A stretch of DNA of 7,624 nt from Ahrensia sp. (GTDB lineage Bacteria > Pseudomonadota > Alphaproteobacteria > Rhizobiales > Rhizobiaceae), in contig QILU01000050.1 in NCBI GenBank assembly GCA_003233475.1, forward strand, positions 1-7,624, written 5' to 3'. Each line of letters starts with the position of its first letter. The first letter of the stretch is position 1. Both the position numbers and the translations under genes were made by a program. Positions 1 to 5,831 of the stretch are shown piece by piece. The notes beneath the pieces are model-generated. The model saw only the letters and a list, made by a program, of their open reading frames with translations, had not been told where the DNA came from and searched no databases.

Positions 1-367
1 TCATCAACAAGGTTTTCATCCACCCCGGTTTTAACTTTCGAGCAACAAAGAAAGCGGTGGCTATTACGGCCGCTGTTACAAACACGGTTATAAACAGGTT
101 TGCGCCACCGGCGCTCCAGGCGCTCATCACAGGGGGCTGAGAAACCAGCATGGCCGCCACCCCGCCGACAGCAGCAAAGCCCATAATGCCCACATTGAAC
201 AGCCCGGCGTAGCCCCATTGGATATTCACTCCCAGCGCCATGATGGCTGAAATCAGGCACAGATTGAAAATCGCCAGCATGACGTTCCAGGATTGGTAGG
301 TGCCGACCAGAAAGAACAACACCGCCATGGCGCCAAAGCCCAAAATTGCACGGGTGGTGAGGCTCAT
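1..367 (-). CDS. livM: Branched-chain amino acid-type ABC transporter permease LivM (N-terminal part, cut by window edge)
   Basis: This is the second inner-membrane permease of a HAAT-family ABC transporter, which would pair with LivH to form the channel. I translated it by hand from the ATG at 367; it reads open for 121 codons to the left edge with no stop, starting MSLTTRAILGFGAM. Two hydrophobic stretches lie near residues 8-23 and 28-45, followed by NIQWGYAGLFNVG at about residues 47-59, which matches the conserved LivM motif (QWGYAGLFN(V/I)G), then another hydrophobic stretch at about 87-105. The start codon overlaps the livH stop in an ATGA arrangement, the usual sign of translational coupling within an operon. 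The frame is intact here, unlike livH. The C-terminal part, roughly two thirds of the protein, lies outside the window, so its integrity cannot be judged. The substrate is not determined by the sequence. Confidence 0.88.
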   Translation of the reverse strand, partial: MSLTTRAILGFGAMAVLFFLVGTYQSWNVMLAIFNLCLISAIMALGVNIQWGYAGLFNVGIMGFAAVGGVAAMLVSQPPVMSAWSAGGANLFITVFVTAAVIATAFFVARKLKPGWMKTLLM

Positions 368-681
368 ATCACTTTCCCCTTCATCAATCCGGTGGGCCGG
401 ACCAGCAGCACCACCACAAGAATTATGAACGAGACCGCGAATTTATAATCGGTGGACAGCAATTGCATCAGCCCTTCCGGCGCGTAATCTGCGGGCAGCA
501 AATAGGTGAGGAATTTTTTATAGGCGTAGGTGACCGTAACTTCCGAAAACGCCACCACGAATCCGCCCAGAATTGCCCCAATCGGGTTGCCCACCCCGCC
601 CACAACGGCGGCGGCAAACATGGGCAGCAACAGCTGAAAATAGGTGAACGGTTTGAAGCTTTTGTCCAGGCCATAAAGAGT

Positions 682-691
682 ACCCGACCCG
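682..691. repeat. 5-bp perfect tandem duplication in livH
   Basis: The plus strand reads ACCCGACCCG, two exact copies of ACCCG with no further repeat on either side. On the coding (minus) strand this turns GCGGGTACT, encoding A-G-T, into GCGGGTCGGGTACT. That moves the frame by five bases between the middle and C-terminal pieces of livH. Removing one copy joins ATIAG directly to TLYGLDKS. Confidence 0.93.
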
Positions 692-1068
692 CAATTGTCG
701 CCAGTCCTGCCGCTAATATCCATGTCACCATCACGACTTTTTGCGGCGAAATACCAGAGAGCAATGCCAGGTCTTCATTGTCTGAAAACGCCCGCATGGA
801 TTTACCCGTGCGGGTGCGGTTTAGGAACCAGAACAGGGCGGTCACAAGCGCAATCGCCACAACAACGGTCAGCAATTGGGAAGATTTTATCGCCAGACCT
901 TCGCTCAACCCGGTCATTTCTTTGAAGGCACGGGCCTTGATGATAAACCGCTCCCCGTCGAAAAAGTTCTGGTCGTTCGGCCCAATGATAAAACGCACCA
1001 CCCCGTTCATAACAAACATCACCCCAACCGACGCCATCACCATGCGGATCGGGGGTGCTTTAGTTTCG

Positions 1069-1082
1069 CGGTAGTCGGTAGT
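1069..1082. repeat. 7-bp perfect tandem duplication in livH
   Basis: The plus strand reads CGGTAGTCGGTAGT, two exact copies of CGGTAGT. On the coding strand this is ACTACCGACTACCG. With both copies the N-terminal piece of livH runs on as HYRLPRN and stops. With one copy it reads HYRETKAPPIRMVMA, which is the expected junction to the middle piece. Confidence 0.93.
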
Positions 1083-1416
1083 GTTTATAAACCAGCCTGT
1101 CGGTCAGCAAAACAAACGCCGCCGTTATCACCAGCGCAAAAGGCAGGGCAAGCAAAGCCGTGGGCAGTGGCCCGAATGATATGCCAAGGGATTGAAACCA
1201 CCAGGTAATCAGGATCACAACCATCGTGCCAAATGCCATCAGATCACCATGGGCGAAATTGGCAAAGCGCAGAATGCTGTAAAGCAGCGTGATGCCCAAA
1301 GCCCCAAGCGCAAGCTGGGAGCCATAGGCAAGACCGGGGATAAAGACAAAATTGGCGAATAAAACAATAGCATTGAGGAAGTCGATCATACCAGTACCCC
1401 CCCAACTCTCAGCTTT

Positions 1417-1552
1417 CTATCTCCCCCCTTGAGGGGGAGATGTCCCGAAGGGACAGAGGGGGGTAACGCGCTTCGCGCGCCACAAGAAGTTTGCTCATAC
1501 CCCCCTCTGCCTTCACTTCGTTTCGGCATCTCCCCCTCAAGGGGGGAGATAG
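1417..1552. repeat. 136-bp palindromic intergenic mosaic element (RIME-like) inside the liv operon
   Basis: Bases 1417-1442 and 1527-1552 are a perfect 26-base inverted repeat. Inside them, 1454-1464 (CAGAGGGGGGT) and 1499-1509 (ACCCCCCTCTG) form a second perfect inverted repeat. Each outer arm is itself a small hairpin built on CTCCCCC/GGGGGAG, and a further short hairpin (GTCCC-GAA-GGGAC) lies at about 1442-1453. Transcribed, the whole element could fold into one long branched hairpin. It fills most of the 193-bp gap between livF and livH, which are otherwise one operon. Sequences of this appearance are known as short intergenic palindromic mosaic elements in Hyphomicrobiales (RIME or Bru-RS type); the family assignment is from memory. 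It encodes nothing credible. An RNA-processing or transcript-attenuating effect on livH and livM is inference. Confidence 0.82.
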
Positions 1553-1582
1553 GCGCCGCATGTTGTTCCCCTACCATCACCA

Positions 1583-2284
1583 TCAACCCCCCAAAAAGCT
1601 TTTGCGGACTTCAGGATTAGCGAGCAGTGCTTCGCCCGTGTCGGTAAACCGGTTCTCACCTGTCACCAGCACATAACCACGATCAGCAATATTCAAAGCC
1701 TGGCGGGCATTTTGTTCCACCATCAGTACGGCGACACCTGATTCGCGGATTTCCAGAATACGGTCGAACAGCTCATCCATCACGATAGGGGAAACACCAG
1801 CCGTCGGTTCATCCAACATCAAAACGCTGGGCTTGGTCATCAGCGCCCGACCAACCGCAACCTGTTGGCGCTGACCGCCGGAAAGCTCCCCGGCCAGTTG
1901 ATTGCGCTTTTCTTTCAAAATCGGAAACAGATCATATATCTCGTTCATGGTGTTGTAAAAATCATCCTCGCGAAGAAACGCCCCCATCTCTAAATTTTCC
2001 TCAACGCTCATTCCGGTGAAAACATTGGAGGATTGGGGAACAAACGCCATGCCCTCGGCAATTCTGGCCTGGGGGGAAAGCTTTGTGATATCGTTGCCGT
2101 TAAGCGTCACCACCCCTTCGCGCATGTCTAACATTCCGAGCAGCGCTTTCATGGCGGTGGATTTGCCTGCCCCGTTGGGGCCAACGATCACGGCGATTTC
2201 GCCTTTTTCCACGCCGATGGAACAGCCCTTGAGAATATCCGCGCCGCCATAACCGCCAATCAGGTTTTCTCCGGTGAGATACAT
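1583..2284 (-). CDS. livF: Branched-chain amino acid-type ABC transporter ATP-binding protein LivF
   Basis: This is one of the two cytoplasmic ATPases that drive the transporter. The 233-residue protein is full length for the family. Visible in order are Walker A GPNGAGKS (about 35-42), the Q-loop glutamine in FVPQSSNVF (Q84), the ABC signature LSGGQRQ (134-140), and Walker B VLMLDEP (154-160) with catalytic E159. The switch region reads MVEQNARQALNIADRGYVL (from about 188), where LivF proteins typically carry Q instead of the usual H. The ATG at 2284 directly follows the livG stop (TAG then ATG, no gap), with GAGG eight bases upstream at 2293-2296 as ribosome binding site. The gene is intact. 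It is followed by a 193-bp gap filled by a palindromic repeat before the broken livH. Confidence 0.93.
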   Translation of the reverse strand: MYLTGENLIGGYGGADILKGCSIGVEKGEIAVIVGPNGAGKSTAMKALLGMLDMREGVVTLNGNDITKLSPQARIAEGMAFVPQSSNVFTGMSVEENLEMGAFLREDDFYNTMNEIYDLFPILKEKRNQLAGELSGGQRQQVAVGRALMTKPSVLMLDEPTAGVSPIVMDELFDRILEIRESGVAVLMVEQNARQALNIADRGYVLVTGENRFTDTGEALLANPEVRKSFLGG

Positions 2285-3079
2285 CTAGACGGCCTCAATT
2301 TTTTTGTTCAGTTTCTTATTTTTCAGGCCACGCCCCAGATAGGCCTCGATCACCGCCTCATTGGAACGCACTTCAGCAGCCGTTCCTTCGGCCAACACGC
2401 TCCCTTCAGCCATCACAATTACCGGGTCACAAAGACGGGAAATGAAATCCATATCGTGCTCGATCATGCAAAATGTATAGCCGCGCTCTTTGTTCAAGCG
2501 CAGGATAGCGTCGCCAATTTCCACCAGCAGGGTACGGTTTACCCCCGCTCCCACTTCATCCAACAACACAACTTTAGCGTCCACCATCATGGTACGGCCC
2601 AATTCCAGCAGCTTTTTTTGGCCACCGGAAAGGTTTCCGGCCTTTTCTTCCATCAGATGGGTGAGGTTCAAAAAGCCGATTACTTCTTCCGCTTTGGCGC
2701 GAATAGCCTCTTCTTCTGCGCGCACCGCACCACGGCGAAACCAGGTGTTCATCAACTGCTCGCCCTTTTGGTCCGGCGGCACCATCATCAGGTTTTCCAG
2801 CACGGTGAGGGTGGAAAATTCATGGGCAATTTGAAAAGTGCGCAACAGGCCCTTGGCAAACAATTCATGGGGGGGAAGGCCGGTGACATTTTCTCCATCG
2901 AGAAAAACTTCTCCGGAAGTTGGGGAAAACAGCCCGGCAATAATATTAAAAAGCGTGGTTTTGCCCGCCCCATTGGGGCCAATCAAGCCGGTAATAGAAC
3001 CCCGTTCAATGGAGAGCGTCGCGTTTTCAACGGCATGAACCCCGCCAAACTGCTTTGAAAGGTTTTTTACTTCAATCAT
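2285..3079 (-). CDS. livG: Branched-chain amino acid-type ABC transporter ATP-binding protein LivG
   Basis: This is the second ATPase of the transporter and the first gene of the operon visible here. The 264-residue protein shows Walker A GPNGAGKT (34-41), the Q-loop in LRTFQIAHEF (Q83), the signature LSGGQKKLLELGR (150-162), Walker B VVLLDEV (170-176) with catalytic E175, and the switch histidine in IEHDMDF (H208). The Walker B region reads DEVGAGVNRT rather than the common DEPxAGLN; I recall this variant from related alphaproteobacterial LivG proteins, so it is probably not a defect. The C-terminus is lysine-rich (KNKKLNKKIEAV). The ATG at 3079 has only a weak, rather distant ribosome site (AGGGAA, 11 bases away). 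The gene is divergent from adenine deaminase, and no clear promoter was recognised in the 286-bp gap. Confidence 0.93.
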   Translation of the reverse strand: MIEVKNLSKQFGGVHAVENATLSIERGSITGLIGPNGAGKTTLFNIIAGLFSPTSGEVFLDGENVTGLPPHELFAKGLLRTFQIAHEFSTLTVLENLMMVPPDQKGEQLMNTWFRRGAVRAEEEAIRAKAEEVIGFLNLTHLMEEKAGNLSGGQKKLLELGRTMMVDAKVVLLDEVGAGVNRTLLVEIGDAILRLNKERGYTFCMIEHDMDFISRLCDPVIVMAEGSVLAEGTAAEVRSNEAVIEAYLGRGLKNKKLNKKIEAV

Positions 3080-3183
3080 TGGCTGATTGGTTCCCTGTTC
3101 TCCCGCTAGCGTGTGGCATTAAAGCAAGAGTGGATCGACTGCAACAGAGGCGATTGTAGGTATTGGGGCGGGCAGCACTTTAT

Positions 3184-3300
3184 CTTCTCCCCGCAGGGGA
3201 GAAGGATACGTAAACACGGCGAACGAAGTGAGCCGATGTTGAAGTTGGATGAGGGGGATGAGAAGTTGGGCTGGTATTCTAAATCAACTTCTATTCCCCC
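3184..3300. repeat. Mosaic palindromic intergenic repeat, copy A (CTTCTCCCC type)
   Basis: The left module is a 9-bp stem, CTTCTCCCC (3184-3192) and GGGGAGAAG (3196-3204), with loop GCA. After about 40 bases comes GTTGGATGAGGGGG (3244-3257). The right part is a hairpin in which AGAAGTTG (3261-3268) pairs with CAACTTCT (3285-3292), flanked by GGGGG (3253-3257) and CCCCC (3296-3300). The left module and its spacing to GTTGGATGAGGGGG match copy B at 5183-5257 (74 and 75 bases). The element fills the centre of the livG/ade divergent region (3080-3365), whose remainder shows nothing I can name apart from the ade ribosome site. The ade reading frame stays open upstream through part of this repeat, but that is not evidence of coding. 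Confidence 0.78.
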
Positions 3301-3353
3301 ACCACCCCTTGCCGCATTTGGTAAAATACGTCACCAATTGCGTCACAGAATTC

Positions 3354-3357
3354 GAGG
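3354..3357 (+). promoter_or_regulatory. Ribosome binding site that decides the ade start
   Basis: GAGG lies eight bases before the ATG at 3366. The ade frame is open back to an ATG at 3249, but that longer start has no such site and would translate the palindromic repeat into 39 extra residues. Confidence 0.75.
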
Positions 3358-3365
3358 TAGAATCA

Positions 3366-5159
3366 ATGGATAAACCAAAACCGTGGGCAGAAATGGCGCC
3401 CCAGCTTGTTGATGTGGCCATGGGACGCAAACCGGCTGATCTGGTCATCAAGGGCGGTCAATGGGTCAATGTTTATTCCGGTGAAATCGTGCCGGACACC
3501 GATCTCGCCATTTCGGGCGGTCGCTTTGCCTATTGTGGGGCAGATGCCAGCCATTGCATCGGGCCGGATACGGTTGTGGTGGAAGCCAACGGGCGGTTTC
3601 TTGTTCCCGGCCTTTGTGATGCCCATATGCATGTTGAATCGGGCATGGTCACGGTCACCGAATTTTGCCGTGCGGTCATTCCCCACGGCACCACGTCTAT
3701 GTTCATCGACCCCCACGAGATTGCCAATGTGCTTGGCATGGACGGGGTGCGGCTGATGCACGATGAGGCGCTGGCTATGCCGATCAATGTGCATGTGCAA
3801 ATGCCGTCCTGCGTGCCCTCCGCACCCGGTTTGGAGAACGCTGGCGCATCGCTGGGGCCGGATGACATCGCGGAAGCTTTGACCTGGGAGAACATTATCG
3901 GCCTTGGCGAGGTGATGGATTTTCCGGGCGTTGCGGCCAATACCCCGCGCATGAGCGGCGAAGTAGCGGCGACCATGGCGGCGAATAAAACCGTTGGCGG
4001 GCATTTTGCCTCGCCCAATTTGGATAAAAGTTTCCACGCCTATGCCGCCGGTGGCCCTGCCGACGACCACGAGGGCACCCGCAAGGAAGATGCCATCGCC
4101 CGGGTGCGTCAGGGGATGCGCGCCATGTTGCGGCTGGGGTCGGCGTGGTATGATGTGGAGCAGCAGGTGCGCGGCATCACCGAAGACGGGCTGGACCCAC
4201 GCAACTTTATTTTATGTACGGACGATTCCCACTCCGGCACACTGGTCAATGATGGCCATATGAACCGGGTTGTAAAACACGCCATCGATTGCGGCGTACC
4301 TGCTATTACGGCCATTCAGATGGCAACCCTTAATACCGCTCAGCACTTTGGTCTTGAGCGGAATTTAGGCTCGATTGCGCCGGGCAGATTGGCGGATTTT
4401 CTGTTGGTCAATGATCTTGAAACCCTCGACATTACCGATGTTTATGCCCGTGGGGTGGCGGTTGCGGATGCCAACGGAATAATTATTGATCTACCCAATT
4501 TCCCCTACCCGGATAGTGCCAAAAACACCATCAATATGAAGCGAGATTTAGAGGCAAATGACTTCGATATTGCGGCTCCAGAAGGGGCAATCAATGTGAA
4601 AGCCCGCGTGATCGAGGTGATTGAAAACCAGGCCCCGACAAAAGCGCTGGAAGCCGAACTTATCGTTACGGATAGGCTTGTGCTCGGCGATCCCACCCAG
4701 GACATTTGCCAGATTGCATTGGTGGAACGCCACCGCGCCACCGGCGGCGTGGTCAATGCTTTCGTTAGCGGCTTTGGCTATAACCTGCCCTGCGCCATGG
4801 CCTCCTCAGTCGCCCATGACAGCCACCACATGATTGTCATTGGGACCAGCAAACAGGACATGGCGCTCGCCGCCAACCGCCTACGCGAAGTCGGTGGCGG
4901 GGTGTGTTTCTTCAATGAAGGCAAAGAGTTAGCCATGGTCGAACTGCCCATCGCCGGGCTGATGTCGGATGAGCGCAGCGAAATCGTCGCCGAAAAAGCA
5001 CAAAACCTCACCGCCGCCATGGCAAAATGCGGCTGCACCCTTAACAACGCCTACATGCAACACTCGCTTTTGGCGCTGGTGGTTATCCCGGAATTGCGGA
5101 TTTCCGATATAGGACTGGTTGATGTGCGGACGTTTGAGAAGGTGGAGCTGTTTGTTTGA
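3366..5159 (+). CDS. ade: Adenine deaminase (EC 3.5.4.2)
   Basis: This enzyme hydrolyses adenine to hypoxanthine and ammonia in purine salvage; it is a cytoplasmic, metal-dependent amidohydrolase-superfamily member. From the ATG at 3366 the protein has 597 residues, the usual length for the family. An N-terminal beta region (ADLVIKGGQWVNVYSGE, about 24-40) precedes the metal-binding DAHMHVES motif (H87, H89). Then come IDPHEIANVLG (D115-H117-E118), GLGEVMD (E182), GGHF (H213), DDHEGT (H235, E236) and CTDDSHSG (D286, D287), followed by NTAQHFGL and GSIAPGRLADFLLV typical of the superfamily. The C-terminal adenine deaminase domain follows (VTDRLVLGDPTQDICQIALVERH and VAHDSHHMIVIGTS). I recognise the closest resemblance as Agrobacterium-type Ade. 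It is divergent from the liv-type operon with a 286-bp gap containing a repeat. No riboswitch or clear promoter was recognised. Confidence 0.95.
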   Translation: MDKPKPWAEMAPQLVDVAMGRKPADLVIKGGQWVNVYSGEIVPDTDLAISGGRFAYCGADASHCIGPDTVVVEANGRFLVPGLCDAHMHVESGMVTVTEFCRAVIPHGTTSMFIDPHEIANVLGMDGVRLMHDEALAMPINVHVQMPSCVPSAPGLENAGASLGPDDIAEALTWENIIGLGEVMDFPGVAANTPRMSGEVAATMAANKTVGGHFASPNLDKSFHAYAAGGPADDHEGTRKEDAIARVRQGMRAMLRLGSAWYDVEQQVRGITEDGLDPRNFILCTDDSHSGTLVNDGHMNRVVKHAIDCGVPAITAIQMATLNTAQHFGLERNLGSIAPGRLADFLLVNDLETLDITDVYARGVAVADANGIIIDLPNFPYPDSAKNTINMKRDLEANDFDIAAPEGAINVKARVIEVIENQAPTKALEAELIVTDRLVLGDPTQDICQIALVERHRATGGVVNAFVSGFGYNLPCAMASSVAHDSHHMIVIGTSKQDMALAANRLREVGGGVCFFNEGKELAMVELPIAGLMSDERSEIVAEKAQNLTAAMAKCGCTLNNAYMQHSLLALVVIPELRISDIGLVDVRTFEKVELFV

Positions 5160-5180
5160 ATGTTGCGGCTGGCACTTTTT

Positions 5181-5354
5181 TTCTTCTCCCCGTCCGGGGA
5201 GAAGAATACGAAGACTTATCGAGCGCAGCGAGATTTAGTCGCAGTTGGATGAGGGGGACTAAAAGCTGAATTAGAATGCTAATTCAAATATTGATCCCCC
5301 TCATCCGCCCTTCGGGCACCTTCTCCCCACCCCAAGAACAAAGGAGGGGAGAAG
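5181..5354. repeat. Mosaic palindromic intergenic repeat, copy B (complete, two-ended)
   Basis: This is a nested palindromic element just after ade. The left hairpin is TTCTTCTCCCC (5181-5191) and GGGGAGAAGAA (5196-5206) with loop GTCC. A central stem pairs GGATGAGGGGG (5247-5257) with CCCCCTCATCC (5296-5306) and encloses a second hairpin, GAATTAG (5268-5274) with CTAATTC (5279-5285). GCCC-TTC-GGGC (5308-5317) is a small hairpin. The right module is CTTCTCCCC (5320-5328) and GGGGAGAAG (5346-5354). The T-run lies before, not after, the first stem, so it is not a standard terminator for ade, although folding in the ade 3' end is plausible. It resembles short intergenic mosaic repeats common in Hyphomicrobiales; the family name is not verified. 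Confidence 0.8.
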
Positions 5355-5488
5355 AGGAATCCCGTTTCAAAAATTATTTTCAAAATACTTATCCCCGCCC
5401 ATTCACCACCCCCCATAATACCCTCGCCTGATAAAACGGGGACGTGGCAGATCACCAATCGTCATTTCTCATCAGGCCCGGCTCTAAG
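5355..5488. other. Intergenic sequence without recognised feature
   Basis: This lies between the copy B repeat and the stem-loop-rich region. It contains an AT-rich patch (about 5366-5395) and a C-rich run near 5406-5415. I see no gene, promoter or hairpin here that I can support. Confidence 0.5.
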
Positions 5489-5744
5489 TCCGTTGCTTTA
5501 TGGTAAGCAATGGAAACTGGGCGCCACTCATGGACCAGTGCGTGCGGTGGAAATCCGTAAGATGCGGCTGGCTGCGTTCGCGGGGAAGAAACTCTTCCCT
5601 TCCAGGTCAACTGGGTGCGAGCGGGAACGGTAAGGCGCAGCAGCCGGGGCGGAGCATGAAGCTCAAGCCACAAAACCCAAAAGCTTTGTTAAAAAGCTTT
5701 CAACGGCGAAAGCCGAAACGCTCCGCCGTCCCTATAATTGGGAC
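5489..5744. other. Stem-loop-rich region of unknown identity (candidate structured RNA or repeat)
   Basis: At least five short inverted repeats lie in a row. TCCGTTGCTT (5489-5498) pairs with AAGCAATGGA (5505-5514), ten pairs with one G-U. GGGAAGA (5583-5589) pairs with TCTTCCC (5593-5599). AAAGCTTT occurs at 5680-5687 and 5693-5700 and can pair. CGGC-GAAA-GCCG (5704-5715) has a GNRA-type tetraloop and lies within ACGGCG (5703-5708) / CGCCGT (5724-5729), which is an alternative pairing. GTCCC (5728-5732) pairs with GGGAC (5740-5744). Open frames on both strands here (5500-5835 plus, 5452-5673 minus) give tryptophan-, arginine- and proline-rich translations with no family resemblance, so I treat the region as non-coding. 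It does not match the signatures I know for RNase P RNA, tmRNA, SRP RNA or 6S RNA. The strand of any transcript is unknown. Confidence 0.4.
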
Positions 5745-5775
5745 AATGTATGATGTTCACTCCAGCGGTTTCCGT

Positions 5776-5806
5776 GGGGAGGGTCTTGTTCCACCCTATC
5801 CTCCCC
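5776..5806. repeat. Hairpin shortly upstream of the exporter gene
   Basis: GGGGAGG (5776-5782) pairs perfectly with CCTCCCC (5800-5806). An alternative pairing puts GGGT (5781-5784) with ACCC (5793-5796). The G-rich and C-rich arms recall the nearby mosaic repeats. It ends 25 bases before the exporter start codon and could affect its translation; there is no T-run to make it a terminator. Confidence 0.55.
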
Positions 5807-5831
5807 TCAAAAATCATGTAGTCTTCCACCC

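Larger units (their letters stand above)
364..1389 (-). pseudogene. livH: Broken branched-chain amino acid-type ABC transporter permease LivH with two frameshifting tandem duplications
   Basis: LivH is the first inner-membrane permease of the transporter. The gene is in three pieces. The N-terminal piece starts at 1389 (MIDFLNAIVLFANFVF) and carries the ILRFANFAHGDLMAFG family motif, then stops at 1060 after 109 codons. The middle piece (RMVMASVGVMFVMNG through ILAAGLATIAG) is in a different frame from about 1068 to 692. The C-terminal piece (GTLYGLDKSFKPF through TGLMKGKVI) returns to the first frame and ends at 364. Each break lies exactly on a perfect tandem duplication: CGGTAGT twice at 1069-1082 and ACCCG twice at 682-691 (plus-strand bases). 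Deleting one copy of each gives an uninterrupted protein of about 337 residues reading VYKHYRETKAPPIRMVMA and ATIAGTLYGLDKS, as expected for the family. The two insertions sum to 12 bases, but stops in the shifted interval mean the net frame restoration does not rescue the protein. Mutation or assembly error are both possible. Confidence 0.9.

Noticed and set aside
468..1043. Treating the middle livH frame as a separate gene
   Set aside because: It matches only the middle of the permease, and after the 5-bp duplication it reads into a cysteine/proline-rich false tail; the true continuation is in another frame.
463..1074. Plus-strand 203-codon frame opposite livH
   Set aside because: It is the complement of conserved permease codons, with no domain and no ribosome site.
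682..1082. Programmed ribosomal frameshifting in livH
   Set aside because: There are no slippery heptamers at the breaks, and the shifts coincide exactly with tandem duplications of 7 and 5 bases, which ribosomes would not bypass in a normal frameshift.
3249..3365. Longer ade start giving 39 extra N-terminal residues
   Set aside because: The extension translates the palindromic repeat, lacks family similarity and has no ribosome site; the ATG at 3366 has GAGG at the right distance and gives the usual length.
3363..4070. Minus-strand 235-codon frame opposite ade
   Set aside because: It is antisense to strongly conserved ade codons and histidine/arginine-rich without family resemblance; it is a shadow.
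5181..5206. Rho-independent terminator after ade
   Set aside because: The stem is strong, but the T-run precedes it rather than follows it on the plus strand, and no T-run follows on the minus strand.
1417..5354. CRISPR array
   Set aside because: The repeats are few, palindromic, unevenly spaced and of different types; there are no regular spacers and no cas genes.
5452..5673. Minus-strand open frame of 73 codons in the same region
   Set aside because: No ribosome site, no recognisable domain, and low-complexity Pro/Arg composition. It is probably the reverse of the structured region.
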